A DNA stretch of 64,000 nt from Lenzites betulinus. Its lineage: Eukaryota > Basidiomycota > Agaricomycetes > Polyporales > Polyporaceae. Every line of letters begins with the position of its first letter. The stretch's first letter is position 1. Under the pieces are notes generated by a model, which saw only the letters and a program-made list of their open reading frames with translations, did not search any database and was not told where the DNA came from. Below are positions 1 through 14,408 of the stretch, piece by piece. The position numbers and the translations under genes are program-made. The stretch spans positions 1-64,000 of the forward strand of contig JABYQU010000058.1 of NCBI GenBank assembly GCA_022264855.1, written 5' to 3'.

Positions 1-1
1 C

Positions 2-2212
2 AACTCTACCGCCTTCGAGGACACCGACCAGGAGACGGGGAAGCTTGTCTTCGTCGGCAGCAAGACTGAGACCGCGCTGCTCAGCTTCGCGAAGGAGAAC
101 GGGTGGGCGGACTACAAGCAGACTCGCGACGCCGCGAACATCGTGCAGATGATCCCGTTCTCGAGCGAACGCAAGGCCATGGGCGTCGTCGTCCGGAAGC
201 CTGGAGGTGGTGCTCGCATCTACCTCAAGGGCGCCAGCGAGATCCTCACGAAGAACTGCACGCGACACGTCGTCGTCGAGCGGGCTTCCGCGGACAAGGA
301 CGTGCAGACGAAGGCGCTCGACGAGCTTTCGCGCGACAACATATCTCGGACTATCATCTTCTACGCGAACCAGACCCTTCGGACTATCGCTCTGTGCTAC
401 CGCGACTTCGAGTCGTGGCCGCCTCCGGGCGTGCAGGCCGAGTCCGAGGACGAGGTGTGCTCACTTCTTGTCTGGCGCCGTTTCATCTGAACTGACGCTG
501 CACAGGTTCCTTACGCGGACCTTGCTCGCGAGCTTACCCTGATTGCTATCACCGGTATCGAGGACCCGTTGCGACCGGGTGTGCGGGACGCCGTCGCTGA
601 CTGCCACAAGGCTGGCGTAACGGTGAAGATGTGCACGGGCGACAACGTCCTGACTGCCCGTTCCATTGCGCTGCAGTGTGGTATCTACACCGCAGGGGGC
701 ATCATTATGGAGGGCCCCATCTTCAGGCAGCTCGAGAAGCAAGACCTCCTCGAGGTCGTACCCCGGCTCCAGGTCCTCGCGCGCTCCTCGCCCGAGGACA
801 AGAAGCTGCTCGTCGACACGCTCCGGTCTCTAGGCGAGATCGTCGGTGTTACCGGAGACGGTACCAACGACGGTCCCGCCCTCAAGACTGCCGACGTAGG
901 TTTCTCGATGGGCATTGCTGGTACGGAGGTCGCGAAGGAGGCGTCGGACATCATCCTGATGGACGACAACTTCGCGTCGATCGTGAAGGCGATCATGTGG
1001 GGCCGCTGCGTCAACGACGCGGTGCGCAAGTTCCTGCAGTTCCAGATCTCGGTGAACATCACCGCGGTCATCATCACGTTTGTGTCTGCTGTGGCCTCCA
1101 CGGAGGAGGAATCCGTCCTTTCGGCGGTGCAGCTGCTCTGGATTAACATCATCATGGACACCTTCGCCGCGCTCGCGCTCGCGACGGACCCCGCGACACC
1201 CCAGCTCCTTGATCGCAAGCCGGACAAGAAGACGTCGCCGCTGTTCACCGTGGACATGTATAAGCAGATCCTCGGCCAGTCGGCGTACCAGACCACGATC
1301 ACGCTCATCTTCCACTTCCTCGGCGCGACTATCCTCGGCTTCCACCACAGCGACGACTCCGACACGCAGAAGCACCAGGACTCGATCGTGCAGACGCTCG
1401 TGTTCAACATCTTCGTGTTTGCGCAGATTTTCAACTCGATCAACTCGCGCCGCCTCGACAACCGTCTTAACATATTTGCGGGCATCTCGAAGAACTACTA
1501 CTTCATGGGCATCACTCTCATCGGTTTGTCTACTCACTGTATCAGACGTCACATTCACCTTACTCACCGCGCACATTTTACAGAGGTCGCTATTCAGATT
1601 CTCATCGTGTTCGTCGGCGGTGCGGCCTTCCAGGTCACCCGCATCGGCGGTCGCGAGTGGGGCATCGGCATCGCTCTTGGCCTTGTGTCTATTCCTCTCG
1701 GTGCCCTCATCCGCTGCATTCCCAATGGTCCGGTCGAGCGACTCTTTATCAAGATCCGCCTGTTGCCTAATCCGCAGGTGCTTCCGACTTCTGCTCCCGA
1801 GGCTGACTGGAACTCGGCTATCCGTCTCGTCCGCGACAACCTCAACACGTTCTCGCACGTGCGTGGCGCCCGTATGCGCGCCTCCTCGTACGTCGGCAAG
1901 AGCCGCAATGCGCGGATTGCCCCGGAGTCGCGTGTCGCACTGTGAGTATCCCGACGATGTCCGTCGTTGTTGTGTTGCTGACATCTTTGCCTTCGCAGTC
2001 CGTCTATTATGACTATGGTTCCTACTCTCATCGCTTCGTCTATTGGCGCGGGCTGGGCACCGTCGTCACCAAGCGGCCTGTCCAACCCGGCCCAATTCGA
2101 TCCGTCCAAGTCTTCGGCCGCCCTCTGGGAAGGTAAAATTCAGATTCACCCGGACACCAAGCCCGACGATCCTGTTATGCACCGTTGGGGCGCTATTGCG
2201 AGAACGACATAG
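2..2212 (+). CDS. P-type calcium-transporting ATPase (PMCA/PMC1 type), 5' partial
   Basis: This is the C-terminal two thirds of a Ca2+ pump that moves Ca2+ out of the cytosol into the vacuole or out of the cell; the DKTGT phosphorylation site lies upstream of the window. Four exons are visible: 2-454, 506-1523, 1584-1941 and 1999-2212 (681 codons including stop). The nucleotide-binding domain shows KGASE near 228-242, and the hinge motif TGDGTNDGPALK lies near 850-895. Hydrophobic segments then follow, with a QLLWINIIMDTFAALALATDP stretch typical of TM6 in type IIB pumps. The second intron is 60 nt and in frame, so a naive reading runs through it. The C-terminal tail after the last membrane segment is about 110 residues and ends in a small fourth exon. 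No calmodulin-binding motif was recognised. Family identity is very secure; the exact target membrane is inferred. Confidence 0.93.
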
Positions 2213-3378
2213 ATCATACATGCATCGGACTGCGATACGGACACTACAGCACAGACGTTTGCACATACCCACGGTGGCCCCTCGCCGACGACGATAAAGT
2301 ACACAGCATTGAAGTACACTGTACAAGCACCATCGCCAACACGTAATGACTGCCCTCATGCAACATGCTCAACGCACGCCTTCCCCATACCTTACGGCTC
2401 CCCTCTACTTGCATTCGACTGGCTGGCACGCGCTGTCTGGCTGGCTGTCTGTCGACCTTAGTTTTCCCGGCCTCTCGTTCTCTTTCCCAATCAATCACCA
2501 TTGCATCGCTTCCAGCATTGTCCATTGTTTAAAGGTTTCCTTCACGACCCCCGCACGTGTACATAACGACACATCACATTTGTTTCCGCCGTCATGTTTA
2601 TTGCTTTTACACCTTCTCACCATCATGCGCGGTCCTTACCTCACCCTCCCCCCTTCCCATCCCCGCGAGCAGGGCCTCGACGTATGTTCGAACCACCATG
2701 TTGATATGCGGTCTGTGCGCGAGTCTGTCAATGCAGAGATTTCCGTTTGCCTCCCGGCCTGTCCTCGCGACACCGCCAGCGTGCACGCCGACTGCACAGT
2801 CGGACTTTTCTCGTTTACTCGGTGCGTTTCCTGCAGTTCATTCATCCGCTGCTTCTTCGCTTGATGTTGCCTTATTTTGGGTCCGAAAACATACGAGTTG
2901 CTGTGCCGTGACCCCCATGCGCTGAACCACGTCGCTCCCCGCAGATATTTATAGATTGTACGACGAAGCGACTCGTGCGCGGACGTCTGCTGTTGCGGCT
3001 TGCCAGCACATTCCCCCGAGCGCTGTACGGTCATGCGTTGCGGAGCCGTGCAGCCAGCCACCTCGCCCCGACATATGCCCGGAATCAGTCGTCGGCGCGC
3101 GGCCGCCTTGCCAGTGCGCGGAGACGGTCACGGGGCTCAATAACCGCTGCTCCTGCCCCATCCCCCACACGGATCGGCAGCCAGACGTCAAGGACGCAGT
3201 CAATAGGGCGTTGAAGGCGGTTATTCTCGTCTTCGCGGGTCGAGCGCATGCTGTTGGGCCCTGTCAGAACGGGACGCGTGCACCGTCCGTTTCATCGATG
3301 ATGTTCCGTTGGCGCGCGTCCGCTGTGTTGTGAGTGTCATTGCGACCCGTGCGGGGGAGCACCGCGGAGGGGGAGGAG
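2213..3378. other. Intergenic region, no gene supported
   Basis: About 1.2 kb between the Ca2+-ATPase stop and the xylanase promoter. Several open frames of 80-170 codons occur on both strands, but none shows a recognisable family, consistent splice sites or sustained codon bias. It should hold the ATPase terminator and the upstream regulatory region of the xylanase gene. Confidence 0.6.
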
Positions 3379-3385
3379 TATAAAG
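3379..3385 (+). promoter_or_regulatory. TATA box of first xylanase gene
   Basis: TATAAAG lies 109 bp upstream of the ATG at 3488. This is a plausible core promoter for a strongly inducible secreted hydrolase. The second xylanase has a TATA element at a comparable place. Confidence 0.6.
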
Positions 3386-3451
3386 GATGAGGGGTGCCGA
3401 GCCTCTTGGCATCGACCGTCCACAGGGCACTCGGCGAATACTCGACGACTA

Positions 3452-3481
3452 CTCGACTCCTCGACTCCTCGACTCCTCGAC
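3452..3481 (+). repeat. 8-bp tandem repeat in 5' leader
   Basis: The unit CTCGACTC is repeated 3.75 times without mismatch, ending 6 bp before the xylanase start codon. It lies between the TATA box and the ATG, so it is probably transcribed as 5' UTR. No equivalent is seen in front of the second xylanase. Confidence 0.85.
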
Positions 3482-3487
3482 AACACG

Positions 3488-5122
<1,635 letters not shown>

Positions 5123-5867
5123 GCTCTCTCATCCCAAGACTCGCAGTCCATCGCAAAATGTCCAGTATATATATATACGAGTTTCGCATGGGGGTAATCA
5201 AATCTGGATTGTACTTGTCATTTAATGGTGGAACTCCTCAACGTCGATTATAAAGTCGAATTCCAAGATGAGTAACAACACCCGTGTCAGTGTTTGTCGC
5301 GTCCTTGGTGTCATTGGAAGTAACTCAGGTGTTACGTGATATCATCTTGAACCGGTGCAGAAAGCAGAAGGGTGCTGCGGCCGGGGCTTGGAGTTTGAAT
5401 GTAAACTGGGTGACATGCTCGGGGCAGTTCGAATCTTGGTCAAATTTAGCGTGCGGCCACAGCGCGGCAGCCTGCGCTCATGTCAGTGTACATAGTACTG
5501 GTAGCGGGAAAGGCGGTGGTAAGTAGCCGGGCATGGCCAGACTCCAACCCGAGAGGCCAGAGTGATAATATCGACTACAGGCACCCACGGCCTTACACAC
5601 GTTTGTCGCATTGATACTGGCCACAATCAATCGCTATGGAGACTTATGGAGATGTCATGTCCGAACCTTACGGCACAGGATGTCCCGTTACCGCACAACT
5701 TCAATCCGTCGCCCCACACAGGACTTGAAGCACGTATGATCAGAACAGAGAGACATATATAACGTGTCGCTGCAACGCTCTTACACCAAGGGTCGGACGG
5801 GAAGGAATTTGCGGCATTGGATAGATCTGAGAATCACAACCATATATACACCACATATGAATGCCGC
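5123..5867. other. Shared 3' intergenic region of the xylanase pair
   Basis: About 745 bp between the two convergent xylanase stop codons. It holds both 3' UTRs and terminators. Short AT-rich patches (for example runs of ta near 5163-5178) occur, and no coding region is supported. Confidence 0.6.
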
Positions 5868-7509
<1,642 letters not shown>

Positions 7510-7564
7510 CGTAAATGGGACTCGAGTCTGTCGAACTCAGAAGACCATGAGCTACACCATACCA

Positions 7565-7571
7565 TTATATA
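7565..7571 (-). promoter_or_regulatory. TATA box of second xylanase gene
   Basis: TATATAA on the minus strand, about 56-62 bp upstream of the ATG at 7509. This is a good core promoter position. Confidence 0.55.
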
Positions 7572-8154
7572 CCGGAGATGAGACGGGGCCATGTGCGAGG
7601 TCCTTTCGGAATATTGTCGTCGGAATGATGGAACTTAAAGGTCGTCATGTTCCATGCTGGACGTTGCAGGGGGCCGGCAAGACAGTGGGAGACATGCGGG
7701 GAGCAACCACAAGGTTGCCTTGCATGCGTGCCTGCGGGGCAACCTAGCGATCATTGTGTCATTGGTGATTCTAGGCGCAGATGCGGCACACGCCGAGAGT
7801 CGCTGGCTTCGCTCCCGCGACGGCAGGCGGGCCGTGCGTGTGTAAACCGCCAAGCCAAGTATGGGCGACGGTTATTCGTCGGTTCAAGCAAGAGGCTATC
7901 GTCGGTCGTCAGCGGTCCCGCTGAACGCAACCACGCGGTTATGTTCGGATTAATTCGTAGATGATCTATAGTCTCAAGGGCCTGGTCTAAAAATAAACCT
8001 GGCGATGGAAGAGCTTTCAGTAAACAGGAAAGCAACAGACACATGACCATCATACGCACCTCCAACAAACAGGCCCTGACAGCAGAGTAATGTAATATGA
8101 CATAGAATTGAGGCAGGCATAGTCGGCTAGAACATCAATAGTGTGCGTGTAGGT
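7572..8154. other. Upstream region of xylanase 2 / 3' flank of COQ9
   Basis: About 580 bp with small unsupported open frames only. It must contain the upstream regulatory region of the second xylanase and the terminator of COQ9; both are transcribed on the minus strand. Confidence 0.5.
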
Positions 8155-9007
8155 TCATCGGAGTATACCCCTGCTCTTGATGATCCCAGCCCAGCTTCTC
8201 CATACGTACTGACCAAATAAACCAAGTTCGTTGATAGAGGAGTCAACTTTCTGGGTGGCATTGAGAGCCTGGTCCAGGAAATGATAGGCGGTATTGGGCG
8301 AGGTGAGTTGATGAAGTTCTGGACATCATTAGGCGAAAATATCGGAGGCAATAATATGAGGTTGTACATACCAGCAGCTCCATATGCGGCCGCGATAGTG
8401 GCACGTCGGCGGAACCAGGCAGGCTGTGGGTAGACCATCAACTACTGACAGTGGGGAATAAAAGCAGGCTACCACTTACACCAACAGACGTGTCTCCCAA
8501 GAGGTAGCAAGCCTCGTCCGCTACCTTGGAAATATGTTTCAGGCCAGGGACAGGGTCAAGAGGGGGTAGGCCGGAGGAAGGTGAAGCTAGGAGCGCGAAA
8601 GCCTGCTGTCTCTTGAGTTAAGGAAACGATACGCGTCCGTGCTGCATACCTCTGGCAAGTACTGCAAAACAGGCTCGTTTTCTTTCAACCGGTTGGCGAG
8701 GACGTCTCGCACGGAAGCTGGGGACGCTGGGGACTGCTTCATCTGCTCCCTGGCATGGTCTAGCCACCCGCTAATGAGTGTTCTCCTAGCGTCATCGCCA
8801 TTTCCAAACAGCGACGAGACGGCAGGATCTGATAATGGCTGCTCATGAGGCACAGGCAGAGAGAGCACCGAACGCGCGAGTGCTTCGCGCGTGAAGCCAT
8901 GCGTCCTCACGAGCGGAATGGCGAGTTGTAGTAGCTGGTTTCTGAGGTATCAGGCCGACTTCGTTTGTGCACCTCAGTGGAATGGTGCTGCACGCTCACC
9001 TTAGCAT
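8155..9007 (-). CDS. COQ9: Ubiquinone biosynthesis protein COQ9
   Basis: COQ9 is a mitochondrial lipid-binding member of the coenzyme Q synthome that works with the hydroxylase COQ7. Exons: 9000-9007, 8650-8941, 8480-8602, 8372-8441, 8155-8318. The family is recognised from the N-terminal PLVRTHGFTREALARSVLSL, a middle helix with VRDVLANRLKENEPVLQYLPEA, HISKVADEACYLLGDTSVG, and RRATIAAAYGAAEL. These match the TetR-like fold and the conserved D-T-S/R-RAxLAAxYxAxEL C-terminal region of COQ9. The first exon is just 8 nt (ATGCTAAG). No mitochondrial targeting sequence precedes the first Met. The frame stays open upstream (residues rich in D, E and H) but has no Met before a stop. The gene is divergent from PWP1 with 191 bp between start codons. 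Confidence 0.85.
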
Positions 9008-9198
9008 TGTTTCCTCGTCACTGTGTACGCGGTGATCGTCGTCGTCGTGGCTTGCGAGCTCGACGCGCTCGGCGCGAAACCGCGACCGCGCTACCCCGAT
9101 CGATCACGTGGAGCTATAGATCTGAGATCTGAATTTTGCTCTCGCCTTCCTCGAGCAGGCTCACGCCGAGCCAGGCGATCTTCTCGACTCTCAACTCG
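9008..9198. promoter_or_regulatory. Bidirectional promoter between COQ9 and PWP1
   Basis: Only 191 bp separate the divergent start codons, so both housekeeping genes must share a promoter region or overlap in 5' sequence. No TATA box was seen. Confidence 0.6.
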
Positions 9199-11287
9199 AT
9201 GAGTAGCCTCATCTCTTCAGCGGCATGGTCAGTCTACTTTTGCTTACGTGTGCTTCAAATAACAAACCCGTTCCACAGGGTGCGCAGAGGGGTCGCCGCC
9301 CGACATCCGACCAAATACACTCTCGATGATCAAGAGCTGGAACGAGTGAGCGCACTCGCGAGGGTGGAGCTCGAAGATGCCCGCAAAGAATTGGAACAAG
9401 CGCATAAAGCTGCAATATCCATGGGCAAGGGTGCAGAAGGCGACGAGGCCGACGACGATGTGGACGAAGACGATGAAAGCGCATGGGTAGAGTGAGTGTC
9501 CCACTTGTCTAGCGGAGGTCGGAGTTTTTGAGTAGACGAGTTTGAAGTGAAGACGACGCTGCAATGGATGAGGACGTACCCATGGACGAGGACGGCCCTG
9601 AAAAATCCGCAGACTCCAAACCCAAAGGCGATGACCTTGACCAGTACAATCTTGAAGATTATGATAACGACGATGGCACGCCTGGTGCGTACATCCATTT
9701 GCATAGACATACGCCGGTGTAAAGGCGCTACCTCCTTAAACATTCACGGCTGGCGCCTTTTGTCATTGCCCCAAATCACCCGCAACCGCGAAGAACTGAA
9801 CGTTAACGAATCGTGCAGGAATGGGGCCTTTCAGCAATATCAAGGGCCTCACATATTACCGCAATAATGACGAAGACCCCTACATCACGCTCAAAGAAGA
9901 CGACGAGTCGCAAGAGCGCCAGGAGCTCGAGGTCCTCCCCACTGACAACCTCCTTGTCGTCGCTAAAACCGAGGATGAGATTTCTCAACTCGAGATCTAC
10001 GTCTACGACGAATCCGAAGAGAATCTCTACGTTCACCACGATCTCATGCTCCCATCATTCCCGCTCTGTCTTGAATGGCTCGACTTCCCGCCTGTCTCCT
10101 CCCCCGCTTCCCGTGCGCCCACAGACGGCAGTGCCCCCGCACAGTTTGGCAACTTCATCGCCGTTGGCACTCTTGACCCCGAGATCGAGATCTGGTCAAT
10201 TGACACCGTGGAGGCGATGTACCCTGACATGGTCCTCGGACGTCCGGACAAGACCGCTGCGCACATTCCTGTACCGCTCGGCACCGGCAAGAAAAAACGC
10301 AAAAAGACGAAAGCTCGCCCCTCATCCACCGCGCACCACGTCGATGCCGTTCTCGGCCTGTCGTGGAATCGCACACACCGGAATCTTCTGGCAAGTGCAA
10401 GTGCGGATAGGACAGTGAAGCTGTGGGATCTATCGCGAGACCCAACAATCAACGGCGAGGGTGGTGAGGGTGAGGGCGCGTTGAGGAGTTTCAACGTACA
10501 TAAGGACAAGGTCCAGGCTGTGCAGTGGAACCAAGCCGACCCCTCAGTGCTGCTTACCGGAAGCTACGATCGGACTGTGCGAACATTCGATACGAGGGCC
10601 CCGGATGCCGGTGTGGGTGCGGTGGTTGGAGCGGATGTCGAAGCGTTGCGATGGGATCCTTGGGAGACCCATAGCTTCTATGTAAGTCTCTGCTCTTCCA
10701 TCCACTTTTCTGAGTACAAACGATCCGCCACAGGTCTCGCTCGAAAATGGCTTGGTGCTGAACTTCGATGCGCGGACCCTCCCTTCGGATCTCAGCTCGC
10801 CATCGCCCGCAAGATTCACCGTCGCCGCGCATGATGGCGCTGTGTCTGCCCTTGACATCAACCCGCATGCCCGTGGCATCATCGCCACAGGCGGAACGGA
10901 TAAGGTGGTCAAGGTATGGAACGTGCTGGAGGACCAAGATCTCGGGAAGCGGCAAGTCAGCCTGGTCACTTCCCGCGACCTCGGTGTGGTGCGTGACTGT
11001 CTATTCCATGTTTCATCGTGTGCATCGCTCATCAGAGTGCCATTTTACAGGGCAAGGTCTTCTCGACGGTGTGGTCCCCAGACGACCCCCTTACGCTTGC
11101 AGCTGCGGGTTCAAAAGCCAAGCTGCAGATCTGGGACATCGGCGCCAATGCGAATGCGAGAAAGGTGCTCGGTCCGAAGATTGCCCAGGCGGGTAAGGTG
11201 CTGAAGGAGAAGCCGGGTGGCGGCGTTATCAGCGTTGACACCGATGATGAGGATAGCAGTGGGGAGGAGGACGAGGGTGATGAGTGA
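9199..11287 (+). CDS. PWP1: Periodic tryptophan protein 1 (WD40, ribosome biogenesis)
   Basis: PWP1 is a nucleolar WD40 protein of 60S ribosome assembly. Exons: 9199-9227, 9279-9492, 9548-9684, 9819-10681, 10734-10988, 11051-11287. The N-terminus (MSSLISSAAWVRRGVAARHP) matches the family opening with its conserved Trp and Gly-Val-Ala. It is followed by an acidic stretch (SMGKGAEGDEADDDVDED) and then MGPFSNIKGLTYY. WD repeats are visible in VDAVLGLSWNRTHRNLLASASADRTVKLWD, VQAVQWNQADPSVLLTGSYDRTVRTFD, VSALDINPHARGIIATGGTDKVVKVWN and a last blade ending LQIWD. The C-terminal tail is acidic. The exon 3 acceptor at 9547 was chosen because the two nearer AGs lead to stops. It is convergent with HCR1. 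Confidence 0.92.
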
Positions 11288-11471
11288 TATATTGACTTGT
11301 TGTACGATCCGTGTCAACTGTGTGGTCATATGTAACCACATTCTGCTGTTTGCGAGGGAATGCGAGTTGGATCAGAATACACCATTGTCGATAGGAGTGC
11401 GACTGGTAGCTACAACATGCGTTACGCTACAGCTTCGTACAGATGTGAAACAAGGCCGTATAGTCCATAAT

Positions 11472-12461
11472 CTACATGAAATCGTCTTCGGCGAAATCAT
11501 CCAAAGCTTCGTCGTACACCTTCGTGTCGACCCTACAGTAGTCAAAACACCATCAGTATTCCTTCGTGCGGTAGCAAGATGCAGCAATGATGGGCTAAAT
11601 ACGCACTTCGTCGTCGTTTTCGCGACGCCGAGTATAGGCTTGGTGGTGGCTTTGGGCTTCTTCTTCCCGGACGCCTTTTCACGCTGCTCCCTCTGCTTCT
11701 CGTTCGAGAGCGCAGTGAGCCCACTCGCAACCTTGCGCACCTCGACGTCGCGGAGCGGCATCGCGAGCGCACGGGCATGGTGTTCGAGGAACGTCGCGTA
11801 CAGAGGCTTTTCCATGTGGCGCTTGATGATCGTCTCGATGATCATGTCCGAGAATTGGATGAAGTCTTCCTTCGTACGAGGCTGAGCTGAGATCAGGGAG
11901 TCGAGCTCCTTCGAGGATGTGCCTAATGTGTATTCAGTATTCGCGATTTAAAGCAGTTACGACCCGTGGGGAGCGGGCAGGGCGAGATGTAGCGTGGAAA
12001 GGGTGTACCTCCTAGCGCAACAGAGCCAAATAGCTCCGCGGCGTTGTTCAGATCGGCCGCGAGCTCGCGCTCCTTGTCTCTCCGCGCCTTCTCGCGCGGG
12101 TCGAGCACTGCGTCCGAGTCGTACTCGTCCTCAGCTGCTTTGGCTGCCTTCGCGGCCTCTTTCTCGGCGAGCTTTGCCTTCAGCGTGCCCTTCTTCTTGG
12201 GGGGCGCAACGGCTACGGCCGCAGGCTTCTCTTCCTCGGAAGAGGATGAGGCCTCCCAGTCGCTCTGATGGGCGCGATGGACAAGGTTCGTGATGAGATT
12301 CGCTGTTGGATGGTACAACACAAGACAACAGTACGAACCACAGGCGCATCTTCATCCTCGTCCTCGCCATCCCATTTGCTCTTCACTGGCTTCTTCGGGA
12401 TCGGGGCGGCGGAGGCGGCCTTGGGCGCATCATCGTCGGACGCTTCTGCTCTCCTTTCCAT
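11472..12461 (-). CDS. HCR1: Eukaryotic translation initiation factor 3 subunit J
   Basis: eIF3j/Hcr1 helps recruit and release the 40S subunit and stimulates recycling with ABCE1. Exons: 12339-12461, 12009-12264, 11607-11922, 11472-11532 (252 codons with stop). It has an acidic N-terminus with KWDGEDEDED, then SDWEASSSSEEE, a Lys/Ala-rich coiled coil (LKAKLAEKEAAKAAKAAEDE), and the helical core TKEDFIQFSDMIIETIIKRHMEKPLYATFLEHHARALAMPLRDVEVRKVASGLTALSNEKQR. The C-terminus is DDFAEDDFM, the usual acidic ending with terminal Phe-Met. The start at 12461 gives a normal-length protein. The gene is convergent with PWP1 (184 bp between stops). Confidence 0.9.
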
Positions 12462-14311
12462 GGTGAGCGGCGGGTATACAGGTGCATTTGTCGATTCTCG
12501 TACCCCAGTCAGACATGTTGCGAACCAAATGCACTTAGGTGGAGAAGAAGGAAGTAGAGTACGGTATGAACGAGCAGCTTGAAAGCAGCTAAGCGGCTAA
12601 TCGCAGATAGATTGAGTCTCGGCAATCTCCGAGATTATACCAGGCGGCTAAGTGCAGCTGGAATTTGATGGAACAACGTTGGTTGGTACTGGCAGGGAGT
12701 ACCGCTAAACAACTATGGCTCATTAGGTATGTCCTTGGCCCTGTTATCCAAGTTCTATGAAGGCCACCACGCGCCAAGGAGTGGACACCGAGGATGACCG
12801 ACTCACCGTTGTACTCGACAGCACACAAGCGTCTAACACAGTACACTTCTTACCCACACCATCATCATCCACTGCAACGCATCCGCCAGTCATAGCGGGC
12901 ATTATAACTCTCTGTGGGTCTGCAAGTGGTCACTTACTTGTATCATAAACTGTAACTCATGCGTAAGCCAAGTTTCTTATCCAAGGTAAAGCGTAGTTCT
13001 AGCGATCGAGAGCCTCCCGACCCAATTCGCTCACACTATAGTATCCAGGGATGGCGATACGAAGTGATTGCGTTGAGCTACCGCAGCTGATTATTTGCAA
13101 GCCCCGCATGAAGGAGAAGTATATGGCAGGCATTGCAGATCATGTCGTGGATCCCTGCTGCTGGGGGTATGCATCACGATACATGATGACGGTCCGACGG
13201 AGCCGCCCTAGCCAAACAATACAGCGGTGGCCAGGCTGGTGCTTGGCCCCCACTTTGAAGCTTCTCAAAATTTCAGCCTCGCGACTGTGTGGGTTGAGAT
13301 GTAAACGCAAGCTGGAACTCAGTAGCTTCAACTTTAGTTATCGTACCGAGTGCTTTGCAATTGGATCCATAGCGCTAACGAACATCACGGGTGACCTCAG
13401 GTTCACGTTCGAGTTGTTTTCATTCCCACTGCTCCGTCCTGTGCCCGCTGAGTATTTCCCAGAAGTGTCCCCCGCGGAGTTAATTCCACCAAAAGTGCTT
13501 GTGGAGACTATCGATGTCCTACTTGGAAGTTCAACACAGTGCACCCGAGGTCCGCTCTTTCCCATTCCCGACACCCTCATTTCACCTGTTTAGAACAACA
13601 ACTCTCACTCACACTCCCTTGCAATACAACAATGCCTCCCGGGACTACGGTCCGCAGCGTCGGGGGAGCTTCGCGTACGGTTTGAAGGTTACATGGAACA
13701 TTGTCATGACATTCCAAGCAAGGCCTCAACGTCCTGACAGATCGGGCACGTACAACCGGGTAAGCATGACAATCATTCGCGTCATGGGTAGTGAACATAC
13801 AAACCTCCACCACAGCACAGCTTCCCGCCTCTTTACTCACGGCGACGGAGTAACAGTGGACGAAATCCATCGGGCACCCTATATCGGGCACGTCGCGCAT
13901 ACCAGCGATGGTCCGCCTTGTTCGAGCCATCTTGAAAGGTCTCCACGGCGCCGAACAATTATAACCGCTTTGGACTAGCGCAGGTACTCCCGCGAATTTT
14001 GCGACATGGTGGTGCGGACTAGAATCGCTTCCAACGATGGCGCACGTCGATGCCCATCCCGCGGCTCTACCGCTCGGAGAGGCTCCTGCGATCCCCGGTG
14101 CATTGCTCAACCCCAATTCAGGGCATTCAAAGAACGTGACTGTCGGCAGCCCATCTGCCGATGTTCGTTGTATTCAGTCTGCTCTACAGCTGACGCAGCT
14201 TTGTGCCAACCAAAGGAGACATAGACATTGGAAGGGATCCGGAAATCGTACACGCCGGTAGTTTATTTGTTTGGGGTCGCGATAACGAGTTACGCCGCTC
14301 AGCTGTGGTGG
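12462..14311. other. Intergenic region, no gene supported
   Basis: About 1.85 kb. Open frames of 160-180 codons exist at 13051-13593 (plus), 13499-13978 (plus) and 13577-14116 (minus). They overlap each other, have mixed composition, no recognisable domain and no splice pattern that extends them, so I treat them as chance. The right end is the promoter region of the next gene. Confidence 0.5.
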
Positions 14312-14318
14312 TATAAAA
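14312..14318 (+). promoter_or_regulatory. TATA box
   Basis: TATAAAA 97 bp upstream of the ATG at 14409, followed by a pyrimidine-rich leader. This strong core promoter suggests the gene was well expressed even though the present coding sequence is broken. Confidence 0.6.
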
Positions 14319-14408
14319 GCGAAAGCAGGACGAGCTTTCGACTCAGCATCCTCGTCTTCTCTGCTCTCTCGTCGACTCTCTCATCCGCCCTCAACAAATC
14401 AACTAACA

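Noticed and set aside
830..1984. 384-codon minus-strand frame and a 310-codon plus frame in another register
   Set aside because: Both overlap the Ca2+-ATPase exons, which carry unmistakable P-type motifs in the third frame.
13051..14116. Overlapping 160-180 codon frames on both strands
   Set aside because: They conflict with each other, lack domains and splice partners, and have no codon bias; judged to be chance in a 1.9-kb intergenic region.
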